From assembly GCA_964447105.1 (NCBI GenBank), contig CAYURH010000023.1, positions 1 to 12,422 on the forward strand: a stretch of DNA of 12,422 bases, read 5' to 3'. Position numbers and translations under genes: made by a program. The notes beneath the pieces are model-generated. The model saw nothing but the letters and a program-made list of their open reading frames with translations. It did no database searches and was not told the DNA's origin. Positions 5,733 to 10,881 of this stretch are shown here, one piece after another. The first letter of the stretch is position 1; every line of letters starts with the position of its first letter. This DNA is from CAYURH01 sp964447105. Its GTDB lineage: Bacteria; Patescibacteriota; Saccharimonadia; Saccharimonadales; EFPC-124.

Positions 5733-7688
5733 ATGCAAGACGCTTCAAATACCAAGCAGTTAATTGTCGAGAAAGTTCGCCAGGCGACCAATATTTTGGT
5801 AGCCGTCAACGCCAACCCTTCCGTTGATGGGCTCGCGGCAGCATTGGCGCTCACGCTTATGATTAACAAACTTGATAAACACGGTGCTGCGGTGTTTAGT
5901 GGGCAGTTGCCTCAGGCTATGCAGTTTCTCGAGCCGGGCAAGACGTTTGACACCAATGTGGACAGCCTCCGCGATTTCATTATCTCGCTCGACAAAGAAA
6001 AAGCCGATCGTCTGCGCTACAAAGTAGAAGACGATGTGGTGCGTATATTTATTACGCCGTACAAAACGACGATTACAGAGAAAGACCTGCAATTTAGTCA
6101 GGGTGATTTCAATGTCGAACTCATTGTCTGCCTAGGGGTAGAGAAGCGCGAAGACTTGGATAAAGCTATTGTGGCTCACGGACGCATATTGCACGACGCC
6201 ACAGTGGTGACGATCAACGCCAATAATCAGCAAAGTAGCCTTGGCGCTGTTGACTGGCACGACCCGCAAGCAAGTAGTATGTGTGAAATGCTTATCAGCT
6301 TAAGTGAAGCGTTTCAAAAGCCAGGTTTGTTGGACCCGCAAATTGCGACAGCGCTACTGACTGGATTGGTGGCCGCTACCGACAGGTTTAGCAACCAACA
6401 GACATCACCACGAGTGATGACTATGGCTGCACAGCTCATGGCGGCCGGCGCCAATCAGCAACTGGTGGCCAACAATCTGCGTGTACTTCAAGACAGCAAA
6501 CAGCCCATGCCTCAGGTGGTTGAAAAACCCAAACAGGGAGATGCCGCCGGTCAATTAAGTATTGAACACCAAAAAGCCAAAAACGAAAAAGCTGCAGAAG
6601 CAGCCCTGGCCGCCGCATTGCCCGCCGCAGACAAGCCCGCTGCACCTACGATGGACGAACTCAAACAAGCCATCGATGAAGCATCGCCGAAGCCAGAATC
6701 CCAAACCAAACATGCATTTATCAGTGAGTCGCAAAGCAAAGTACCCGGCGGTGACGCAGTGGGTATGATGGACGACAGCCAGGGTGACGCGCCATCGGTA
6801 GAAGAAACACCCATGAATGAACCGTCATGGCGTGGCCGCAAACTGCAGCCGCCAACTATGGGGGGCTCGCTGAGTGCCACAGCACAGGATGCGCTGGATG
6901 ACAAAGTCCGTGAAGACGAAGATGTACGCAACAAAACGCTTCTAAATCATTTCGACGAAGCAGCCGGTGTCAAAGCTGAGGCGCCAAAAGCACCTGCATT
7001 TTCTAAAGCGCCGTCCGATGGCAGCAAAGCACCTACCATCAGTGAAATAGAATCCAAACTCGAAGAAAGCCAGCCCGTGCCCGATATGCCAGCGCTGCCT
7101 ATTGTTGACCCTGGCCAACCCGCGCCAGCCCCTGAGCCTGTTGCTCCGGCGGCGTCTGTTGAGCCACCAGCTCCAACCCCGGAGCCAGCGCCACCCGCGC
7201 CACCCGCGCCAGTGGCTCCACCGACGCCAGAACCCACACCAGCTCCGTCTACGGTTGATGTCGACGCCGCTCGCCAAGCGGTAGACGCTGCGCTGGCCGC
7301 CCAACCGTTTAGCCCCGCTGGCAATCCAGCCCAAGCTGTGGCCGCGCAACCAATGCCGCAAATCCAACCGCTGCCAGACCTCGCACCAGCGCCAGCTGCG
7401 CAAACCACGCCATTATCGTCGATGGTCCAAGCGCCCGCACTGCCGCCAGCACCTGTTGCGCCACCACCCCCCGCTGCCGCAGCGGAACCAGGCAGTTTGC
7501 CGCCAATCCCACCCATGCCTCCGCTGCCGCAGTTCGACGCCAATGGTCTGCCACCCATGCCCCCGACACTACCAGCCGATCAACCATTGCCACCCCTTAC
7601 GCCTCCAACATCGTTTGACCAAACGCCGCCACCCCCAGCGCCACCGGCACCGAACGATCCGCGTCAGTTCAAGATCCCAGGTCAATAA
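5733..7688 (+). CDS. DHH-like (NrnA-type) protein with degenerate active site and Pro/Ala-rich tail
   Basis: A 651-residue protein. Residues 1 to about 255 resemble the DHH-DHHA1 family (NrnA/RecJ/GdpP phosphoesterases): ILVAVNANPSVDGLAAALAL (21-40) aligns with the H-x-NPD-x-D-xxxS motif, and LLTGLVAATDRFSNQQTSPR with the tDTgxF segment (Asp217). However, the first His is Asn26, the first Asp of NPD is Ser30, and the DHH triad is Asn-Ala-Asn (162-164); the second motif Asp is also missing. Of the visible metal ligands only Asp32 and possibly Asp217 remain, so it is probably not a nuclease. Residues about 255-450 are polar and low in complexity, and about 450-651 are a Pro/Ala-rich disordered tail. 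The position upstream of truB matches NrnA-type genes in many bacteria. Likely a scaffold or a ligand-binding pseudoenzyme (inference). Confidence 0.85.
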   Translation: MQDASNTKQLIVEKVRQATNILVAVNANPSVDGLAAALALTLMINKLDKHGAAVFSGQLPQAMQFLEPGKTFDTNVDSLRDFIISLDKEKADRLRYKVEDDVVRIFITPYKTTITEKDLQFSQGDFNVELIVCLGVEKREDLDKAIVAHGRILHDATVVTINANNQQSSLGAVDWHDPQASSMCEMLISLSEAFQKPGLLDPQIATALLTGLVAATDRFSNQQTSPRVMTMAAQLMAAGANQQLVANNLRVLQDSKQPMPQVVEKPKQGDAAGQLSIEHQKAKNEKAAEAALAAALPAADKPAAPTMDELKQAIDEASPKPESQTKHAFISESQSKVPGGDAVGMMDDSQGDAPSVEETPMNEPSWRGRKLQPPTMGGSLSATAQDALDDKVREDEDVRNKTLLNHFDEAAGVKAEAPKAPAFSKAPSDGSKAPTISEIESKLEESQPVPDMPALPIVDPGQPAPAPEPVAPAASVEPPAPTPEPAPPAPPAPVAPPTPEPTPAPSTVDVDAARQAVDAALAAQPFSPAGNPAQAVAAQPMPQIQPLPDLAPAPAAQTTPLSSMVQAPALPPAPVAPPPPAAAAEPGSLPPIPPMPPLPQFDANGLPPMPPTLPADQPLPPLTPPTSFDQTPPPPAPPAPNDPRQFKIPGQ

Positions 7689-7717
7689 TTGATAGTCGCC
7701 GATATTTGTACTACACT
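7689..7717 (+). promoter_or_regulatory. Promoter of gene 7748-8251
   Basis: TTGATA (7689-7694), a 17-bp spacer and TACACT (7712-7717) are present. The -35 begins one base after the stop codon of the DHH-like gene (7686-7688). The predicted start is near 7724, giving a leader of about 24 nt with an SD. Confidence 0.75.
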
Positions 7718-7747
7718 CCTCCTATCGCCTATGTAGGGAGGTAGGGT

Positions 7748-8251
7748 GTGGCGCGACGGTCGGGTAGTAGCCCAAAGAAGAAGCCGAGGCAGTCTCAACC
7801 GGCCAAGGAAGACTTTGTCGACGACGAGAACGGCGGGCGATCGGCCAGCAACAGCCTCAGAAGGACATCGCGCGGACTCATAGATTTGATTCTGGCGGTG
7901 GTGAACGACGAGACACCCGTGGACAAGCTTGACCCCGAGTCCTTGCGCAACATTCAGGACAGGGGGTTGGGAACGCTTTTCGGTGGACTGACGTATTACC
8001 TGAAGGTCTATTCCGGCAGGGCCTACCAGTTGGCTTACGGGGGTGTACTGGGGCCAAACGCGCGTCAGTACTTCCCTGAGTCCGAGCTGTTGCCCGACGC
8101 TCTGGTGGAGCTCGCCGTGCTGCCGGCTGATCCTCATATCAGCACGCAGCACGGCGCCTGGCGATACGTGGGTATTCGTCAGGACGGCTTGGTGCGTGTG
8201 GTGTGGGTCGGCCGACGTGGCTCGTTGATGTCGCAGAGATTCGAGCTGTAG
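7748..8251 (+). CDS. Orphan basic-N-terminus protein, unknown function
   Basis: A 167-residue protein. Residues 1-45 are hydrophilic and rich in Arg, Lys and Ser (KKKPR), probably disordered; residues about 42-70 form a helix (GLIDLILAVVNDE); the rest is mixed alpha/beta and ends in strands (WRYVGIRQDGLVRVVWVGRRG). There is no signal peptide and no recognised catalytic motif. GTG 7748 is chosen because GGGAGG lies 6 nt upstream. All six Lys codons are AAG, in contrast with the neighbouring truB (8 of 9 AAA). It has its own promoter just after the DHH-like gene and ends 9 nt before a 16-bp hairpin, so it is a single-gene unit inserted between the DHH-like gene and truB. Confidence 0.85.
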   Translation: MARRSGSSPKKKPRQSQPAKEDFVDDENGGRSASNSLRRTSRGLIDLILAVVNDETPVDKLDPESLRNIQDRGLGTLFGGLTYYLKVYSGRAYQLAYGGVLGPNARQYFPESELLPDALVELAVLPADPHISTQHGAWRYVGIRQDGLVRVVWVGRRGSLMSQRFEL

Positions 8252-8260
8252 CCGCGAAGC

Positions 8261-8295
8261 GGTACGCGCGAGGGCCACGGGCCCTTGCGCGTACC
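8261..8295 (+). terminator. 16-bp GC-rich hairpin after gene 7748-8251
   Basis: GGTACGCGCGAGGGCC (8261-8276) pairs with GGCCCTTGCGCGTACC (8280-8295), with one G-T wobble and a 3-nt loop (ACG). It begins 9 nt after the stop. No U-tract follows. The 3' arm contains TTGCGC (8285-8290), which could be the -35 of truB. Confidence 0.7.
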
Positions 8296-8312
8296 ATCGA
8301 AATCTATAAAGT
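8285..8312 (+). promoter_or_regulatory. Probable truB promoter
   Basis: TTGCGC (8285-8290) inside the hairpin arm, a 16-bp spacer and TAAAGT (8307-8312; TATAAA at 8305-8310 is an alternative). ATG 8321 lies 8-10 nt after the -10, so the leader would be only 0-4 nt long. Confidence 0.45.
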
Positions 8313-8320
8313 AAGAGTAC

Positions 8321-8968
8321 ATGCAGGCAGATGGCATTATCCTCATCGACAAACCCGCTGGGATTTCTAGCTTTGGTGTGGTGGCGCGCGTGCGCGGCCG
8401 GCTAAGCCGTGAAGCAGGCCGGCGCATCAAAGTAGGGCATACGGGAACATTGGACCCATTCGCCACCGGTCTTATGATTGTAGTGACCGGCGGCTACACC
8501 AAACGCGCCGGTGAATTTAGCAAACTCGACAAAACATACGAAGCAACGCTGTGTCTTGGCCGCGTTAGCTCCACTGGCGACCCCGAAGGAGACATAACAG
8601 ATGTGAATGATCGTCAGCCAAGTCGTGAAGAGTTGGAATCTGCGGTGGCGGCATTTCGCGGGATCATAGAGCAAACGCCACCTATGTATAGTGCTATCAA
8701 AATTGACGGGCAGCGCGCCTACAAACTGGCTCGCGCCGGTCATGAGGTGGACATGCCCAAGCGCATAGTTACCGTATCGCGACTGGAAGTTACTGATTAC
8801 ACGTATCCTTACGCACAAATCGTCTGTGACGTATCGAGTGGTACGTATATCCGAAGTTTGGTGCGAGATATTGGCGATAAACTGGGGGTAGGCGCATATA
8901 CCACCCAGCTGCGGCGCACAAGGGTGGGAGAATACAGTATTGAACGAGCCGAGGGGCTAGAGCGCTGA
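8321..8968 (+). CDS. truB: tRNA pseudouridine(55) synthase TruB
   Basis: A 215-residue enzyme that converts U55 in the T-loop of tRNAs to pseudouridine. The N-terminus GIILIDKPAGISSF is typical. The catalytic motif GHTGTLDPFATGL is present with the nucleophile Asp45. Further conserved segments are KTYEATLCLG, TPPMYSAIKIDGQRAYKLAR and SSGTYIRSLVRDIG. It lacks the C-terminal PUA-like domain of the E. coli enzyme (314 residues), as seen in many reduced genomes. ATG 8321 gives the family N-terminus; there is no SD, and the -10 lies 8-10 nt upstream. It is followed by rpsO after 109 nt, part of the conserved truB-rpsO-pnp neighbourhood. It ends in TGA, so TGA is a stop codon here. Confidence 0.97.
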   Translation: MQADGIILIDKPAGISSFGVVARVRGRLSREAGRRIKVGHTGTLDPFATGLMIVVTGGYTKRAGEFSKLDKTYEATLCLGRVSSTGDPEGDITDVNDRQPSREELESAVAAFRGIIEQTPPMYSAIKIDGQRAYKLARAGHEVDMPKRIVTVSRLEVTDYTYPYAQIVCDVSSGTYIRSLVRDIGDKLGVGAYTTQLRRTRVGEYSIERAEGLER

Positions 8969-9040
8969 AAATATTTTAGGCTCTGGTGCGACTAGAGATG
9001 CGGAAATAGGCAACGGGGGTGGGTGAGTACTGTGAAACTA

Positions 9041-9069
9041 TTGTCAACCCCGAACTTATCTGTTACAAT
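9041..9069 (+). promoter_or_regulatory. rpsO promoter (leaderless)
   Basis: TTGTCA (9041-9046), a 17-bp spacer and TACAAT (9064-9069), followed 8 nt later by ATG 9078. Transcription should start at or next to the start codon. It is the clearest case in the window of a full sigma70 promoter combined with a leaderless start. Confidence 0.8.
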
Positions 9070-9077
9070 CAGACCCA

Positions 9078-9344
9078 ATGATTACCAAAGAGATTAAAGC
9101 CCAAGTAATGAGCGGTGTGCAGCGTCACAAAACTGACGTCGGCTCACCAGAGGTGCAAGTGGCAGTATTGACCCAACGCATCCAAGAAGTCACTGCACAT
9201 TTAAAAGAGCACAAACACGACTTTGCTGGCCAGCGTGGCCTACTGCAGATGGTCGGTCGCCGCAAGCGCTTGCTGAAAAAACTGCAAGACGACGACTACA
9301 ACGCCTACACCGCGTTGATCGCAAAACTCGGGCTGCGCAAATAG
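9078..9344 (+). CDS. rpsO: 30S ribosomal protein S15
   Basis: An 88-residue protein, the usual length for S15, which binds the central domain of 16S rRNA and helps early 30S assembly. Conserved segments are clear: GSPEVQVAVLTQRI, LKEHKHDFAGQRGL, and MVGRRKRLLKKL with the conserved RRK. ATG 9078 is the expected family start; there is no SD and the -10 lies 8 nt upstream. An intrinsic terminator overlaps the stop codon, so rpsO is transcribed separately from the genes that follow. In many bacteria S15 represses its own mRNA through a 5' leader; a leaderless message would exclude that mode here. In many genomes pnp follows directly, but here two orphan genes lie between them. Confidence 0.98.
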   Translation: MITKEIKAQVMSGVQRHKTDVGSPEVQVAVLTQRIQEVTAHLKEHKHDFAGQRGLLQMVGRRKRLLKKLQDDDYNAYTALIAKLGLRK

Positions 9345-9357
9345 CGCGGCCCTTTTT
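9330..9357 (+). terminator. Intrinsic terminator overlapping the rpsO stop
   Basis: GGGCTGCGC (9330-9338) pairs with GCGCGGCCC (9344-9352) with one wobble pair, loop AAATA, followed by five Ts (9353-9357). The stem contains the last codons and the final base of the TAG stop (9342-9344). Classical Rho-independent type. Confidence 0.9.
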
Positions 9358-9369
9358 GGCTCCAGGGCA

Positions 9370-9423
9370 GTTCGTTCGAACCTGATTACGGTCTATCTCA
9401 ACTGTAGCCAGGTTCGAAAGAAC
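9370..9423. repeat. Long inverted repeat with TTCGAA cores upstream of gene 9474
   Basis: Arms of 15 bp with one mismatch: 9370-9384 (GTTCGTTCGAACCTG) pairs with 9409-9423 (CAGGTTCGAAAGAAC), loop 24 nt. Each arm also contains TTCGAA (9375-9380 and 9413-9418, 38 bp centre to centre), and the left one lies in GTTCGAAC, a perfect 8-bp palindrome. It is located between the rpsO terminator and the SD of gene 9474. It could be an operator with two sites, an RNA leader hairpin, or a remnant of an insertion. No clear promoter is seen for the gene. Confidence 0.7.
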
Positions 9424-9473
9424 CCTGCAGGCTGATGCATAGCCTACAGACATCCCAACAAGGAGGTCCGACG

Positions 9474-10253
9474 GTGACCGTCGTATCCGAAGTTGAGACC
9501 CGCCCCTCGGTAGCAGGAATACCTGGTCCGAGGGTGAGCACCGAAAACAGCGCAGTGGTGGGCGACCGCACGTACGCCGTGAGCCTCGTCAACCACACGG
9601 AAACCGCAGTTCTGCAGATCCTGGCCTTGCCCAGGCTGCAGATTACAAACGGCAGGTTTTCGAGTAACACCGACCCACGGGGACGCCGCTTCTTGCGGTC
9701 TTCTCAGTCGAGTTTCCGCGGCAAGCAGCTGAGCGCAGCCGGGACCGTGACCCACGGCCAGGTTTCGCTCATCGAATACGACCCCAACGCGCCGGTGGCC
9801 GATCAGTTGCCGCCCGCCCGTAAAGGGGTGCTGCACGTGGTACCTCTGTGGCAGCTCCTGGTCTATGTGGAGCTGCGGCGCCGGCCCGATGTAGTTTGCA
9901 TCACTGAGGAGGGGCGCTTGGCCCGCATCCAGATGGAAGACCCCGGTCAGACCGATCGTGAGAAGATGCTGGAGCGCCTCCTCACCTGGGGACGAGTCCG
10001 TCTGCTGCTCCTCAAGGACAAGCAGTTGACCGTCGGCGCTGCACTGCGCCAGGTGCTGGCAGGCGAACCCGACTTCTACTACTGGGCTCTCATGTACAGC
10101 TTGGGGGGCCAGATGGTGCCGTTCAATGTACTCGGCACACTGAAGCCCGGAGACGAACTGCCTCTGGGCCCGGTCGACGGGTGGAGCGGCCGCAAGGCGC
10201 TCGGCGCTGTCCAGACGGCCACCGACCAACTGGTGGCTGTCATTCCCGACTAG
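9474..10253 (+). CDS. Orphan 259-residue protein, unknown function
   Basis: A 259-residue protein with no recognised family. There is no signal peptide; the sequence reads as soluble alpha/beta: an N-terminal disordered stretch (1-27), beta-like segments (TYAVSLVNHTETAVLQILALPRL), a central strand-rich region (KGVLHVVPLWQLLVYVEL), a helical part (REKMLERLLTWGRVRLLLL) and a C-terminal mixed region. GTG 9474 is chosen because GGAGG lies exactly 7 nt upstream (9462-9466); the open frame from ATG 9435 would place the SD inside the gene. Six of seven Lys codons are AAG. A long antisense frame also exists but has no SD and odd composition. It ends 6 nt before a two-tier hairpin. It is inserted between rpsO and pnp. 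Confidence 0.85.
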   Translation: MTVVSEVETRPSVAGIPGPRVSTENSAVVGDRTYAVSLVNHTETAVLQILALPRLQITNGRFSSNTDPRGRRFLRSSQSSFRGKQLSAAGTVTHGQVSLIEYDPNAPVADQLPPARKGVLHVVPLWQLLVYVELRRRPDVVCITEEGRLARIQMEDPGQTDREKMLERLLTWGRVRLLLLKDKQLTVGAALRQVLAGEPDFYYWALMYSLGGQMVPFNVLGTLKPGDELPLGPVDGWSGRKALGAVQTATDQLVAVIPD

Positions 10254-10259
10254 CCGTTT

Positions 10260-10308
10260 CGGAGCGGAACCCCGCCCGCGCGAAAGCGCGTGGTAGGGTT
10301 CCGCTCCG
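10260..10308 (+). terminator. Two-tier hairpin with GAAA tetraloop after gene 9474-10253
   Basis: The outer stem of 13 bp pairs 10260-10272 (CGGAGCGGAACCC) with 10296-10308 (GGGTTCCGCTCCG). An inner stem CGCGC/GCGCG (10277-10281 with 10286-10290) is closed around the GNRA tetraloop GAAA (10282-10285). It starts 6 nt after the stop. No U-tract follows. It is the most elaborate of the U-less hairpins. Confidence 0.75.
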
Positions 10309-10365
10309 GGCGCAAAATAATTGGAATTATTTAAAGCAAATCGAACATATGTTGCAGGTAAGTTA

Positions 10366-10394
10366 TTGCTTAAACATTATATCGATGGTATAAT
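10366..10394 (+). promoter_or_regulatory. Promoter of the lipoprotein gene
   Basis: TTGCTT (10366-10371), a 17-bp spacer and TATAAT (10389-10394). The predicted start is near 10401 with a leader of about 28 nt. The -35 begins TTGCTTAA, like the promoter at 2697-2725. Confidence 0.75.
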
Positions 10395-10428
10395 ATAAAT
10401 AGTTGAGTTCACCTCCCTGGGGGTATTG

Positions 10429-10680
10429 ATGAAGCCTATGAGAACTCTGCTGCTCGCGACGCTGCTTGTCGCAGGGTGTAGCAGCGTCTCGACATCCGTG
10501 GATAACATGCAGCCCAGCACTACCGTCTATCAAGGTCGGACTCTCTACTGCATGTCGGACAATGTGGGCACTTCGACAGGCATCGCGTCGTGCGATTTCG
10601 TGCGTTTCTACGCCGAGAACCCCGACCTTCTGCCTACGCCGACGCCCACTCCCAGACCCACCCCCGACCCCGCGCCGTAG
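10429..10680 (+). CDS. Small lipoprotein with Pro/Thr-rich tail, unknown function
   Basis: An 83-residue exported lipoprotein. The N-terminus MKPMRTLLLATLLVAGC has a short positive start, a hydrophobic core and the lipobox LVAG|C, so Cys17 is the lipidation site and the protein is probably anchored on the outer face of the cytoplasmic membrane. The mature part has two more Cys (in LYCMS and ASCDF), which could form a disulfide, and ends in a Pro/Thr repeat (PTPTPTPRPTPDPAP), typical of a spacer through the cell wall. ATG 10429 is chosen for the lipobox spacing; the G-rich run just upstream is a weak SD and sits in a small hairpin (10411-10424). It has its own promoter and ends 6 nt before a 14-bp hairpin. 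Substrate or partner unknown. Confidence 0.8.
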   Translation: MKPMRTLLLATLLVAGCSSVSTSVDNMQPSTTVYQGRTLYCMSDNVGTSTGIASCDFVRFYAENPDLLPTPTPTPRPTPDPAP

Positions 10681-10686
10681 GGTGGC

Positions 10687-10719
10687 GTGGATGGAGCCCC
10701 ATGATGGGGCTCCATCCAC
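10687..10719 (+). terminator. 14-bp GC-rich hairpin after the lipoprotein gene
   Basis: GTGGATGGAGCCCC (10687-10700) pairs perfectly with GGGGCTCCATCCAC (10706-10719) around the 5-nt loop ATGAT. It begins 6 nt after the stop and lacks a U-tract. Confidence 0.7.
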
Positions 10720-10827
10720 CTATAACCTTCGTAAGAAGTGGCACAGTACTTATTTATCTGGTAAAATACCGTTGATACTTGTGTACATAAGCACGCGCCT
10801 CAGATATGCGTCGGTGGTGGATTTTAC

Positions 10828-10844
10828 TGTAGACGCTCTACACT
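10828..10844 (+). promoter_or_regulatory. Probable pnp -10 box with overlapping inverted repeat
   Basis: TACACT at 10839-10844 would give a start near 10851 and a leader of about 31 nt for pnp; no good -35 is visible. An inverted repeat TGTAGA-CGC-TCTACA (10828-10842) overlaps the -10 and could be an operator. Both calls are tentative. Confidence 0.35.
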
Positions 10845-10881
10845 AAAACCCGTTACCTACGCTGGCGCCAGAAAGGATTCT

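Noticed and set aside
6947..7558. A 203-codon Gly/Ala-rich frame antisense to the Pro/Ala tail
   Set aside because: Low-complexity mirror image of the GC-rich proline codons of the DHH-like gene; no start signals.
1682..8968. Recoding of TGA as glycine (code 25, as in SR1/Gracilibacteria)
   Set aside because: The Nudix gene and truB both end properly at TGA, and no in-frame TGA is needed to keep any conserved gene open.
9370..9423. A tRNA gene, suggested by GGTTCGAA
   Set aside because: No acceptor, D or anticodon stems fit around either copy; only the T-arm-like core matches.
9444..10229. A 261-codon open frame antisense to gene 9474-10253
   Set aside because: It has no SD or promoter, the composition is unusual (many Cys, His and Gln), and the sense frame has GGAGG at ideal spacing and a hairpin at its end.
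37..10719. Integron cassettes with attC sites after each orphan gene
   Set aside because: The hairpins lack the RYYYAAC/GTTRRRY ends, genes lie on both strands and apart from each other, and each unit has its own promoter.
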